Source: Roseiflexus castenholzii DSM 13941
GTDB taxonomy: Bacteria; Chloroflexota; Chloroflexia; Chloroflexales; Roseiflexaceae
Assembly: GCF_000017805.1 (NCBI RefSeq)
Contig: NC_009767.1
Span: 2,728,001-2,792,000, forward strand
DNA length: 64,000 bases
Direction of reading: 5' to 3'
In this document: piece by piece, positions 34,850 through 43,943 of the stretch
Layout of the letters: each line of letters starts with the position of its first letter
Position numbering within the stretch: the first letter of the stretch is position 1
The notes under the pieces: model-generated
Seen by the model: the letters and a program-made list of their open reading frames with translations, nothing else
Databases searched by the model: none
What the model was told of the DNA's origin: nothing
Position numbers and translations under genes: made by a program

Positions 34850-36391
34850 ATGAAGAACATAACACACGCGCATGCCACGTTGCTGCGCACTCTGTTGCTG
34901 ATGTGCCTGGCATTGCTGGTTGCGTGCAGCGCGCCGACGAGCGCAACAGTTGCTCCCTCGCCTGACGTGTCGCCAACTGTCGAATCGACGGCGACCCCTG
35001 TTCCATCTCCTGTTCCAATACCAACCCCTGCGCCCACCGCTACGCCGGAACCGCGTCTGGCGGAAGGAGTCTACATCGCCGGTATCGAGGTTGGCGGGTT
35101 GACCTCAACCGAGGCGCGGCAGGAATTGACGACACGCCTGGCGCCGCTGTTGCGTCCGCTCGATATTCGCGCTGGCGATCAGGAGATCATGCTGCGACCT
35201 GAAGATATTGGAATGCGCATCGCTCTCGATTCTATGCTCGACGTGGCACGCGCTGCGCCTATCGGCGAGCGTGTGCCGTTGCAGATTGTGTACCATGAAG
35301 ACAAACTGCGCGCAGTGTTGACAGCGCTGAGTGAAGAAGTCAGCGTTCCAGCACAATTTTCGGTCCTGACCGAAACCAAAACTATTTCGCGCAGTTTTGT
35401 GATGGATGGCGGGTTGAGCATCGATATCGACAGTGCCATACAACAGATCGATGATCGCCTGCGCTCGGTGGGCGCGCCACGACGTGTGACGCTCACGCTT
35501 GCACCGCAGCGCGGACTGGCAGTGCGACCGGATCCGCAGATGCTTCAGGAGCAGCTTGAAACCATGGCGGACTCCTGGCGCGGCGTGATCGGCGTGTACG
35601 TCTATGACCTGACGAAGGCCGAAGTGGTCGCTGCTCTTAATCCCGATACCGCATTTTCAGCAGCCAGCACGATCAAGATGCCGATTATGCTCAACGCCTA
35701 TATCAATCTGCCCGAATTCACCGAAAAGCAGCAGGCGGCGCTGCGCAGCATGATTGTTGACAGCGACAACCTGGCTGCGAATGCATTACTTGCGGCATCC
35801 GTCGGCGGCGTCGGCACTGAAGACGCCATCGTCGGCGCAGAACGGATGAGTGCAATGCTGGCTGATCTGGGTTTTACCGAGACGTTTCAGTACGTGCCGT
35901 TCGAGGCGCAGGATTATATCAAACTGATGAAACTCAAGGTAAAGGCGGGTCCTGCCCGTGGCGGGAAGCCGCCTTACACCGATGCCGGACGTTATCTGCG
36001 CACCACGCCGCGCGAAATGGCGACGCTGTATGTTGAAGTCGATCGCTGCGCGCGTGGCGAAGGTCTGCTGCTGGAGCGTTTCGACGATATGCTCACGCCG
36101 GAACGTTGCCAGGAAATGCTCGATAATCTGGCAAACAATGATGATAACCGACGCATGGTTGCCGGCATTCCCGAGGGCGTGCGCGTCGAGCACAAGAGCG
36201 GATGGATCGCCGATATGCAGGCGGATGTCGGTATTGTACGCTCGCCTGGCGGCGATTATGTGATCGCCATTTATGTGTATCGCCCTCTTGCCTCGGGTGA
36301 TGCACCGGTTCCCGACCAGATTATGATGTCCACCATCGCTGCATTTTCGCGGTTGGTCTACACATATTTCAACCCGCTGACTGCATCGTAA
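34850..36391 (+). CDS. Lipoprotein with VanW/PG-binding-like domain and class A beta-lactamase fold
   Basis: This 513-residue lipoprotein has a lipobox ending at Cys26 (LLVACSAP), a Pro/Thr linker and a PG_binding_4-like segment (about 65-230, GVYIAGIEVGGLT). A serine hydrolase domain (about 235-510) follows with S273-T-I-K276, S305-D-N307 and K449-S-G451, the three beta-lactamase/PBP motifs. The class A Glu166 region is not evident, so a wall-modifying enzyme or beta-lactam sensor is as likely as a resistance enzyme. The ATG at 34850 starts the signal peptide. Confidence 0.86.
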   Translation: MKNITHAHATLLRTLLLMCLALLVACSAPTSATVAPSPDVSPTVESTATPVPSPVPIPTPAPTATPEPRLAEGVYIAGIEVGGLTSTEARQELTTRLAPLLRPLDIRAGDQEIMLRPEDIGMRIALDSMLDVARAAPIGERVPLQIVYHEDKLRAVLTALSEEVSVPAQFSVLTETKTISRSFVMDGGLSIDIDSAIQQIDDRLRSVGAPRRVTLTLAPQRGLAVRPDPQMLQEQLETMADSWRGVIGVYVYDLTKAEVVAALNPDTAFSAASTIKMPIMLNAYINLPEFTEKQQAALRSMIVDSDNLAANALLAASVGGVGTEDAIVGAERMSAMLADLGFTETFQYVPFEAQDYIKLMKLKVKAGPARGGKPPYTDAGRYLRTTPREMATLYVEVDRCARGEGLLLERFDDMLTPERCQEMLDNLANNDDNRRMVAGIPEGVRVEHKSGWIADMQADVGIVRSPGGDYVIAIYVYRPLASGDAPVPDQIMMSTIAAFSRLVYTYFNPLTAS

Positions 36392-36431
36392 GGTCTGGAG
36401 TCGGCGGTTTTCTTGCCAGGACCCGTGAGGT

Positions 36432-36750
36432 TTTAAGGGCGGACCAAACACCCGCGTGAACACCGGCACGCCCACCGTGGGACGGCCGCGCGCACGGCGC
36501 CGGTCCCATGCCCCCCCGCATACGGGGAGATCAGATGCAAACCTTTGTTCTAAGGGGACGGGGATGCCCCTGCCCCCGCATACGGTGGGGTCAGCTCCCC
36601 TGCCCCCCATATGGGGGGTTTAAGGGCGGACCGAACACCCGTGTGAACATCGGCACGCCCACCTTGGGACGTCCGCGTGTGGCGCCGGTCTCCCCGCTCC
36701 CGCGCGCGGGAGCGGGGCAGGGGGTGAGGGTAAAGGCGCACTCCTTCCGC
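36432..36750. repeat. Two copies of a hairpin-bearing intergenic repeat
   Basis: Near-identical segments starting with ttaagggcggaccaaacaccc (about 36434) and ttaagggcggaccgaacaccc (about 36621) lie in the gap between the lipoprotein and trpD. The second ends with a perfect 13+13 inverted repeat (36692-36717, ccccgctcccgcg and its complement) and gggtgagggtaaaggcgc. The hairpin may terminate both convergent genes. A decayed relative lies at 47972-48065. Confidence 0.75.
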
Positions 36751-36759
36751 CAGTAATAT

Positions 36760-37782
36760 TCAACGGTTGATGCTACTGACCGTGATAAGCCGCTCCAGGC
36801 GCGCCAGGGCGGCGCCACTCTCAAGGCTCTGCCGCGCCTGCTGCAACCCCTCGCGCAGGTCGGCGGCGTAGTCGGCGGCAACAAGAGCGGCGGCGGCGTT
36901 CAGCAACGCCACGTCGCGCCGTGCTCCCCGTTCTTCTCCGCTGAGAATGGCGCGAACAATCGCCACGTTCGTCGATACATCGCCGCCGAGCAGCGCCTCG
37001 CGCGGGGCAGGCGTCAGCCCCAGGTCGCCGGCGCTGACCTCATACCGTCGCGGCTTGTGACCGGCACGCACTTCGATGACGAGGTTCGGTCCGCTCAGGG
37101 TCAGTTCATCCAGCCCGCCGTGCCCATGAACGACCAGAGCATGCTGCGCGCCGAGAAGGTAAAGCGCGCGCGCCATCTTCTCCGCCAGCGCCGGATCGGC
37201 GACACCAAGCGTCTGGTGGCGTGCCTGCGCCGGGTTGCTCAACGGACCGAGGGCGTTGAAGATGGTGCGGATGCCGATCTCACGGCGCACCGGTCCGACA
37301 AAGCGCATCGCCGGATGGAACTTCTGTGCGAACATGAACCCAATGCCCGCCTGTTCGAGACAGCGCGCCACGCCAGCGGCGTCGAGATCGATGGTGACCC
37401 CCAGCCCTTCGAGCACGTCGGCAGAGCCGCAGACACTCGACATGGCACGGTTGCCGTGCTTGGCGACCGTTGCGCCGGCGCCTGCCGCGATGAACGCGGC
37501 GGTCGTCGAAATGTTGAACGTGCCGGCGCTGTCGCCGCCGGTGCCGCATGTGTCGAGCAGCGGACCGTCGAAGTGGACGGGGATGGCTTTGGCGCGCATA
37601 ACCCGCGCCATGCCGGCGATCTCGGCGTCGGTTTCGCCCTTCAGGTGGAGCGCTGTGAGCAGCGCCGCGACCTGCGCCGGGGTCGCCACGCCGGTCATAA
37701 TTTCTTCCATCGCTTCGGCAGCCTGCTCTTCGGTGAGATCATGACCCCGAACGATCTGGATAATCTGATCACGGATTGGCAT
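36760..37782 (-). CDS. trpD: Anthranilate phosphoribosyltransferase
   Basis: TrpD joins anthranilate to PRPP in tryptophan synthesis. The 340-residue protein shows the phosphate loop LLDTCGTGGDSAGTFNIST, KHGNRAMSS and a metal-binding GLDE region. It overlaps the upstream ATP-grasp gene by 14 bp, so translation is coupled. Confidence 0.97.
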   Translation of the reverse strand: MPIRDQIIQIVRGHDLTEEQAAEAMEEIMTGVATPAQVAALLTALHLKGETDAEIAGMARVMRAKAIPVHFDGPLLDTCGTGGDSAGTFNISTTAAFIAAGAGATVAKHGNRAMSSVCGSADVLEGLGVTIDLDAAGVARCLEQAGIGFMFAQKFHPAMRFVGPVRREIGIRTIFNALGPLSNPAQARHQTLGVADPALAEKMARALYLLGAQHALVVHGHGGLDELTLSGPNLVIEVRAGHKPRRYEVSAGDLGLTPAPREALLGGDVSTNVAIVRAILSGEERGARRDVALLNAAAALVAADYAADLREGLQQARQSLESGAALARLERLITVSSINR

Positions 37783-39196
37783 TGACAGGCTCCTGTGTCA
37801 GCTTGGGTTCGACCAGAAACGTCGGCGGCGCAGAACCGCCGCCGGCGGAAACGTTCAGTTTTGCAGCGGTGGCGATACGTGTCAGGCATCCCATCGCGCG
37901 GTCGCCATAGAGACATGGATCGGCATCGACATAATACGAGGAGAGAACAATCCCCTCGTTGTCCGACCAGATCGGATAGGGTTCTTCCGGCATCGGTACA
38001 CGCTCTTGAAGCACGGATGGCTCGTCGAGCGCGCGTTCGAGCGCCCCTTCCCACGTCAGCGGTGAAGTTTCCCAGCCCAGGATAACCCCTTCGCCGCCAT
38101 ACGCATCGTTCGGTTTGAGCGCCAGGCGCTCACGGTGACGGCGGGCAAAGTCAAGCAGATCAACTCGTTCTCCCCGGTAGCGGGTCGTCCCCCGTTGCAC
38201 CAACCGCGTCCAGGGAATATGACGCGCAACCGCCATCGCCGAGTCGGCGTCGAGGATGCCGCTCGCCGGTCCTTCGTCATCGGAGAGCAGCCACATGATC
38301 AGTTTGGTATGCGCCGGTTTCGTGCGAAACGGGTTGACGACGCACACCACGCGGTCGGCATAGGCGCGGATCAGCGGGTGGTGCAGATCGTACATGCTGA
38401 GGAATTCGTGCTGTAACAGGCGACGATAGACCAGATCGACCGGTCGCCAGGAGGCGCCGCCATCCGCCAGGCGCGTTTCGACGTACAGGCGCCCCCCCTG
38501 ATATTGCAGGTCATCCGGCGTACAGACAACTGTCGGCAGTCCATCCGCTTCGAAGCGCTGCTGGAGGTGCTCGAACTCGGACCACGTCGTCACGCCGGGG
38601 AAATCGACAATGGCAACCGTCGGAGTCCCCCGTCCGCCCCAGGCGCGGTAGGCATCGAGCAGCATCTGTTGCAACTCCTGGCGCACCGGCAGCGCCGTCG
38701 CCTGGAAGGTTTCGCGGAATGCCGCCATGATCCGGGTCTGGTCGAAGATACCGGCAAGCGCGTCATCGTACCCGATCCCGGCGGGTGACTCGACATTCGC
38801 TTCGATGAACCAGCACCATGCGCCGTCCGGCGCCAGAAATCCGTCGAGGCGACCAAAGACGGTTGCGCCATGGTAGCCGGGGTCGATGGCAAGCAATTCA
38901 CGTTCTGCCGGAGTAAGACGGTAGGGCGCCAGCAACGTCGGGTCGGTCAGTGCGGCTGCACTCACGGCGCGAATGGCGCGCCCGACGAGCGACGCAGCAC
39001 GGGTCAGGGTCTCGTACTGCGCGCGGGTGATGAACCGTGGTCGCAGCACCGGGCAGATCAGACGGTCGCGTTGCGGACCGATGAGCATGCTGCGCGCGCG
39101 TTGTTCCGTGTCGAGGATTGTGAAGGTTTCGCGTGCCAGCGCCGCATCGAACAGGCTATGATAGTGCGCAATGATGCTGTCGAGATTGGCGGTCAT
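37769..39196 (-). CDS. Circularly permuted ATP-grasp-like protein inside the trp operon
   Basis: This 475-residue protein looks like a circularly permuted ATP-grasp ligase (glutathionylspermidine-synthase/DUF403-407 type). Evidence: a FIEANVESPAGIGYDDALA region, RRLLQHEFL and a C-terminal RLALKPNDAYGGEGVILGW, which is the ATP-binding Lys and Gly-rich segment of this fold. It lies between trpG (2-bp gap) and trpD (14-bp overlap), so it is expressed with tryptophan genes. No known tryptophan step needs such an enzyme; it might ligate an amino acid or peptide, substrate unknown. Confidence 0.72.
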   Translation of the reverse strand: MTANLDSIIAHYHSLFDAALARETFTILDTEQRARSMLIGPQRDRLICPVLRPRFITRAQYETLTRAASLVGRAIRAVSAAALTDPTLLAPYRLTPAERELLAIDPGYHGATVFGRLDGFLAPDGAWCWFIEANVESPAGIGYDDALAGIFDQTRIMAAFRETFQATALPVRQELQQMLLDAYRAWGGRGTPTVAIVDFPGVTTWSEFEHLQQRFEADGLPTVVCTPDDLQYQGGRLYVETRLADGGASWRPVDLVYRRLLQHEFLSMYDLHHPLIRAYADRVVCVVNPFRTKPAHTKLIMWLLSDDEGPASGILDADSAMAVARHIPWTRLVQRGTTRYRGERVDLLDFARRHRERLALKPNDAYGGEGVILGWETSPLTWEGALERALDEPSVLQERVPMPEEPYPIWSDNEGIVLSSYYVDADPCLYGDRAMGCLTRIATAAKLNVSAGGGSAPPTFLVEPKLTQEPVNANP

Positions 39197-39198
39197 GC

Positions 39199-39765
39199 TC
39201 AGCGCCCTGCCAGGAAATTGCGCAGCAATTCTTTACCCGCCTCGGTCATGATCGACTCAGGATGGAACTGCACCCCCTGCACCGGATGGTCGCGGTGGCG
39301 CACCCCCATAATCAGTCCATCGTCGGTCCATGCTGTAATCTCCAGACAATCGGGCAGATCGTCACGGCGCACAATCAGCGAATGATAGCGCGTCGCCCGA
39401 AACGGCGCAGGCAGACCGGCGAACACCCCCTGCTCGTTATGATGAATGAGGGAGACCTTGCCGTGCATCGCCTTTGGCGCGCGCACGACGGCGCCGCCGT
39501 ATGCCGCGCCAATTGCCTGATGCCCCAGGCAGACGCCGAGGAGCGGGATCGTCGCACCCAGTTCGCGAATGAGTGCGACACTGATGCCCGCTTCGTTCGG
39601 GGTGCATGGTCCTGGCGATATGACGATCTTCTCCGGCGCCAGCGCTGCCACCTCGCCGACCGTCAGTTCATCGTTGCGTTTCACCGTCACCTGCGCCCCA
39701 AGTTCGCTCAGATACTGGTAGAGATTGTAGGTGAAGGAGTCGTAGTTATCGAGAAGGAGGATCAT
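39199..39765 (-). CDS. trpG: Anthranilate synthase component II (glutamine amidotransferase)
   Basis: The 188-residue class I amidotransferase supplies ammonia to TrpE. The nucleophile Cys is in LLGVCLGHQ, the His/Glu pair in GVQFHPESIMT, and the start MILLLDNYDSFTYNL is typical. The size suits TrpG/PabA; the gene may also serve folate synthesis. It overlaps trpE by 4 bp. Confidence 0.96.
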   Translation of the reverse strand: MILLLDNYDSFTYNLYQYLSELGAQVTVKRNDELTVGEVAALAPEKIVISPGPCTPNEAGISVALIRELGATIPLLGVCLGHQAIGAAYGGAVVRAPKAMHGKVSLIHHNEQGVFAGLPAPFRATRYHSLIVRRDDLPDCLEITAWTDDGLIMGVRHRDHPVQGVQFHPESIMTEAGKELLRNFLAGR

Positions 39766-41315
39766 AGGTCGCCCTCCGCTGCGTCAATGGCGCGCAGCAG
39801 CGCTGCCGCCTTGTTGCAACTTTCCTCATACTCTGCCGCCGGGTCACTGTCCGCGACCACCCCCCCGCCCGCCTGCACATACGCGATGCCGTCTTTGACG
39901 ACCATTGTGCGCAGCGCAATGCAGGTATCGAGATCGCCATTGAAGCCGACGTGTCCGACCGCGCCGGCGTAGATGCCGCGCTGTTCACCTTCGAGTTCGG
40001 CGATGATCTCCATAGCGCGGATCTTCGGCGCGCCGCTGACGGTTCCGGCGGGGAATACGGCGCGCAACGCATCGAGTGCCGTCATATCGCTGCGCAGTTT
40101 GCCGGTGACATGGCTCACCAGGTGCATCACGTGGCTGAACTTTTCTACCTCCATAAATGCCGGAACCCGAACCGTTCCCGGTTCCGACACGCGCCCCAGG
40201 TCGTTGCGCCCCAGATCGACGAGCATCAGGTGCTCGGCGCGCTCTTTTTCGTCTGCCAGCAACTCCTGCGCCAGCCGCGCGTCCTCTTCCGGGTCTTTGC
40301 CGCGGCGACGGGTGCCCGCAATCGGATGCGTGGTCACTATTCCTTCCTCGACGCGCACCAGCAATTCCGGCGACGCGCCGACCAGGTCGCCTTCGGGGGT
40401 GTGGAGGTAGAACATATACGGCGACGGATTGATCGTGCGCAGCGCGCGGTAAATGGCGAAGGGATGGACGCGCACCGGGCGGCTGAAGCGTTGCGAGGGC
40501 ACGACCTGAAAGATGTCGCCAGCCGCGATGTACTCTTTGGCGACGTTGACGCGCCGCATGTATTCGTCGCGGGTGACGTTCGACGCAATAGTGACCGGCG
40601 CCGATGTTTCGGAGGGCCAGGGTTCATAATTCGCCACGAAGGAAAAAGTACGCTCCTGCGGCGTCTCGGCAGAATCACGCTCCGCCGGGAGTGCGTGGTT
40701 GTGTAGTGGAAGCGGCTGTCGCAGTCGCTCGATCAGCGCTTCGATCCGAGCCGCAGCACGCTGATAGGCGCCCTCGAGATCCGGGTCGTCCAGGTGGACG
40801 TGGGTCAGCACCTTGATCTTGTGGCGCAGATGATCGAAGACCAGCAGCGTATCAACAAATTGCCACAGTCCTTCGGGCATCGCATAGCCGCGTTTCTCCG
40901 GGCGCGGCAGGCGCTCGAAATAGCCGACCGTCTCGTAACTGAAGTAGCCGACGGCGCCACCGACGAAGCGCGGCAGATCGGGCAGGCGCACCGGGCGATA
41001 GGCGCTCAGGTAGGAGTGAAGCACATGCAGCGGATCGGTGTAGGGCAGCGTCTGCTTGTACCCGCCCTGCACCGCGCTGGCGACTCCCTGATCGAAACGG
41101 AGTGTCATGTACGGTTCGACGCCGATGAACGAGTAGCGCGCGATGTGCTGCCCGCCTTCGACCGATTCGAGCAGGAAGCTCCACGGTTCGCGCGCAACTT
41201 TGAGGAATGCCGATACCGGCGTTTCCAGATCGGCGAGCACCTCGGCGTAGAGTGGGCAGAGGTTGCCCTGCCCGACCAGGGCGCGCATCTCTTGAAGCGA
41301 TGGAAAAAGTTTCAT
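39762..41315 (-). CDS. trpE: Anthranilate synthase component I
   Basis: TrpE converts chorismate to anthranilate with TrpG. The 517-residue protein has the chorismate-binding core with HPIAGTRRRGKDPEEDARLA, LMLVDLGRNDLGRV and SGAPKIRAMEII. ATG 41315 gives the family start (MKLFPSLQEMRAL) with a GGGGGA SD; the 43 codons upstream read into the tandem array. The gene heads trpE-trpG-ATP-grasp-trpD. No attenuator or T-box is visible upstream because the array begins 45 bp away. Confidence 0.96.
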   Translation of the reverse strand: MKLFPSLQEMRALVGQGNLCPLYAEVLADLETPVSAFLKVAREPWSFLLESVEGGQHIARYSFIGVEPYMTLRFDQGVASAVQGGYKQTLPYTDPLHVLHSYLSAYRPVRLPDLPRFVGGAVGYFSYETVGYFERLPRPEKRGYAMPEGLWQFVDTLLVFDHLRHKIKVLTHVHLDDPDLEGAYQRAAARIEALIERLRQPLPLHNHALPAERDSAETPQERTFSFVANYEPWPSETSAPVTIASNVTRDEYMRRVNVAKEYIAAGDIFQVVPSQRFSRPVRVHPFAIYRALRTINPSPYMFYLHTPEGDLVGASPELLVRVEEGIVTTHPIAGTRRRGKDPEEDARLAQELLADEKERAEHLMLVDLGRNDLGRVSEPGTVRVPAFMEVEKFSHVMHLVSHVTGKLRSDMTALDALRAVFPAGTVSGAPKIRAMEIIAELEGEQRGIYAGAVGHVGFNGDLDTCIALRTMVVKDGIAYVQAGGGVVADSDPAAEYEESCNKAAALLRAIDAAEGDL

Positions 41316-41359
41316 AGTATCCCCCCTGCAGTTGCGCCATGTGCCTGTGCGCCTGTTGA

Positions 41360-42720
41360 ATGATCCACAAAGGGCGCGAAGCGGCGCGAAGGACTGTTTC
41401 CCTGGGTTGTTTGATGTTTGTGCGTTCAATCTTCGCACCTTCAACCTTCAACCTTCATACCTGTGGAATTCACCACAGAGCCACAGAGAGCACAGAGAGA
41501 AACGCCTTCGATCTGCGCGCCGTCTTGTGTGCGAACGTGCAACGGGCAACGTGCCATAGCACCGCCAACCCTACGTGCAACCTTACCACGTTCAACGTTC
41601 AACATTGGCAGGTGTGCTGCCTCACCCCCCTCGCCTCTTGCCTCATCCCTCTTGCCCCTCGCCTCTTGCCTCCTGCCTCGTCCGCTGGATGATCCACAAA
41701 GAGCGCGAAGCGGCACGAAGGACTGTTTCCCTGGGTTGTTTGATGTTTGTGCGTTCAATCTTCGCACCTTCAACCTTCAACCTTCATACCTGTGGAATTC
41801 ACCACAGAGCCACAGAGAGCACAGAGAGAAACGCCTTCGATCTGCGCGCCGTCTTGTGTGCGAACGTGCAACGGGCAACGTGCCATAGCACCGCCAACCC
41901 TACGTGCAACCTTACCACGTTCAACGTTCAACGTTGGCAGGTGTGCTGCCTCACCCCCCTCGCCTCTTGCCTCATCCCTCTTGCCCCTCGCCTCTTGCCT
42001 CCTGCCTCGTCCGCTGGATGATCCACAAAGAGCGCGAAGCGGCACGAAGGACTGTTTCCCTGGGTTGTTTGATGTTTGTGCGTTCAATCTTCGCACCTTC
42101 AACCTTCAGCCTTCATACCTGTGGAATTCATCACAGAGCCACAGAGAGCACAGAGAGAACCGCCTTCGATCTGCCCTCGCGCCTCGTCCCTCGCGCCTCG
42201 CGCCTCACCCCTCTGCCCTCTGCCCTCGCGCCTCGCGCCTCTCATACCAATGACCGGTGACCATCCGGCAGTGTCACCCCGAGCCGCGCGAGGGGTCGTG
42301 CGCGACCCGCGCAGATTCCTCGCTGCGTTTACCCTGAGCGAAGCGAAGGGCTCGGAATGACACGCATGCGGCATCGTCAATCGTCATTGCTATCACCCCT
42401 CGCCTCGCGCCTCAAGCCTCACCCCCCTCGCCTCTTGCCTCAAGCCTTGTCCGCTGGATGATCCACGAAGGGCGCGAAGCGGCACGAAGGACTGTTTCCC
42501 TGGGTTGTTTGATGTTCGTGCGTTCAATCTTCGCACCTTCAACCTTCAGCCTTCATACCTGTGGAATTCATCACAGAGCCACAGAGAGCACAGAGAGAAC
42601 CGCCTTCGATCTGCCCTCGCGCCTCGCGCCTCACCCCCCTCGCCTCTTGCCTCATCCCCCTCGCCTCTTGCCTCTTGCCTCACCCCCCTCGCCTCGCGCC
42701 TCACGCCTCGCGCCTTCAGA
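41360..42720. repeat. 329-bp tandem repeat array between trpE and trpS
   Basis: Four units begin with atgatccac at 41360, 41689, 42018 and 42458. The first two are full (329 bp, almost identical), the third is cut at its CT-rich end by the MITE at 42244, and the fourth is a diverged 3' portion. Each unit holds ccacagagccacagagagcacagag and Cctcgcctcttgc-type runs. Apparent plus-strand frames with repeated peptides are artefacts of the repeat. No promoter for trpE is identifiable with confidence inside it. Confidence 0.93.
42244..42393. mobile_element. MITE-like element, copy B (about 150 bp)
   Basis: It has the same interior as copies A (12190) and C (62831), including the ctgagcgaagcgaagg core. 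The left end ataccaatgac is perfect; the right end gtcattgcta has one mismatch. It is inserted in the third unit of the tandem array, so it arrived after the array expanded. Confidence 0.8.
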
Positions 42721-43723
42721 TGAATTTCAGCCCCATCGCCTCTTTCATCATGTTGAGGGTTTTGTCGGCTTCGGCGCGCGCGCGGGCGGAACCGGCAGCC
42801 AGAATTTCCTCGACGATGCGCGGGTTGCGTTCGTACTGCGCGCGTCGTTCGCGGATCGGATCGAGGAAGGCGTTGATCGCCGCCGCGAGTTTGCGCTTCA
42901 CCTCGACATCGCCGACTTTCCCCTGGCGGTATCGTTCCTTGAGATCGTTCACTTCATCGGCATTCGGATTGAAAGCGTCGTGGTAGATGAACACCGGATT
43001 CCCTTCGACCGTGCCGGGAATATCGGCGCGAATGCGGTTGGGATCGGTGTACATCCGGCGCACCTTCTCCTCGACAGTCCTGGCGTCATCGCTCAGGTAG
43101 ATGGCATTATCCAGGCTTTTCGACATCTTCGCCTGACCATCGATTCCCACCAGCGTCGGCACATCGCCAATCAGGGTTTCGGGTTCGGGCAGCACCTCAC
43201 CGTAGAGGGTGTTGAAGCGACGCGCAATTTCGCGTGTCACTTCCAGGTGCGACGCCTGATCCTTGCCGACCGGCACAAGATCGGCGCGCACACAGAGGAT
43301 GTCGGCGGCCTGGAGCACCGGATACCCCAGCAACCCATAGGATGGCTGCTCGATGTGCAGGTCCTGCATGACTTCTTTCAGCGTCGGCACGCGTTGCAGG
43401 CGCGGAACGGTCGTCAGCATGCCGAAGATCAGCGCGATTTCACTGATTGCCGGCACCATCGACTGGAGGAAGTAGGTCGATTTCTCCGGGTCGATCCCGA
43501 CACTCAGATTATCGAGCACCACATGCCGAATATTCTCACCGGTCTGGCGCAGACGCTCGAGTTCGGTGCGCGTGGTCAGCATGTGCAGGTCGGCGACCAG
43601 GAAGAAGCATTCGTACTCGTCCTGCAAGCGCACCCGGTTTGCCAATGTGCCAACATAGTGCCCCAGGTGCATGCGTCCAGTTGGACGGTCGCCGGTCAAT
43701 ATTCGTTTTTTCGGTTGGGTCAT
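42716..43723 (-). CDS. trpS: Tryptophanyl-tRNA synthetase
   Basis: This class I synthetase charges tRNA-Trp. The 335-residue protein has the HIGH-like HLGH (TGRMHLGHYVG) and KMSKS (QAKMSKSLDN). ATG 43723 is chosen because GGAGG lies 6 bases upstream; the 65 codons before it are not TrpS-like. It is not linked to the trp genes by transcript because of the 1.4-kb array, yet the linkage of trpE and trpS is biologically coherent. Confidence 0.96.
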   Translation of the reverse strand: MTQPKKRILTGDRPTGRMHLGHYVGTLANRVRLQDEYECFFLVADLHMLTTRTELERLRQTGENIRHVVLDNLSVGIDPEKSTYFLQSMVPAISEIALIFGMLTTVPRLQRVPTLKEVMQDLHIEQPSYGLLGYPVLQAADILCVRADLVPVGKDQASHLEVTREIARRFNTLYGEVLPEPETLIGDVPTLVGIDGQAKMSKSLDNAIYLSDDARTVEEKVRRMYTDPNRIRADIPGTVEGNPVFIYHDAFNPNADEVNDLKERYRQGKVGDVEVKRKLAAAINAFLDPIRERRAQYERNPRIVEEILAAGSARARAEADKTLNMMKEAMGLKFI

Positions 43724-43813
43724 AGAAGCCTCCATGTCAAAGGTATGGTATAGTTTGTGTGAAAGTAGGCTGATGATCTGGCGCCCATAGAACATGGATT
43801 GACATAGATGCGA

Positions 43814-43831
43814 CAGATTCGCGCGAATCTG
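43814..43831. repeat. 18-bp perfect palindrome upstream of trpS
   Basis: cagattcgcgcgaatctg is its own complement and lies in the 220-bp trpS/glycosidase divergent region, inside a segment related to the ggaacagg/atccgtg-type repeats at 45898-46084. It could be an operator or simply part of the repeat. Confidence 0.4.
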
Positions 43832-43943
43832 CCGATGACAAAAAGCCGTCGATCTGTATGAGTCTGTTTCGATCCGCGAAAATCCGTGCGTTCCCCTGCA
43901 CTGCGTCAACCGGAGCATTCAGACACTCTATCAATTTGCGACT

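Noticed and set aside
41418..42360. Series of plus-strand ORFs with repeated peptides (TEPQRAQRE type)
   Set aside because: They are translations of the 329-bp tandem repeat and MITE; the same peptides recur in every unit and no SD is present.
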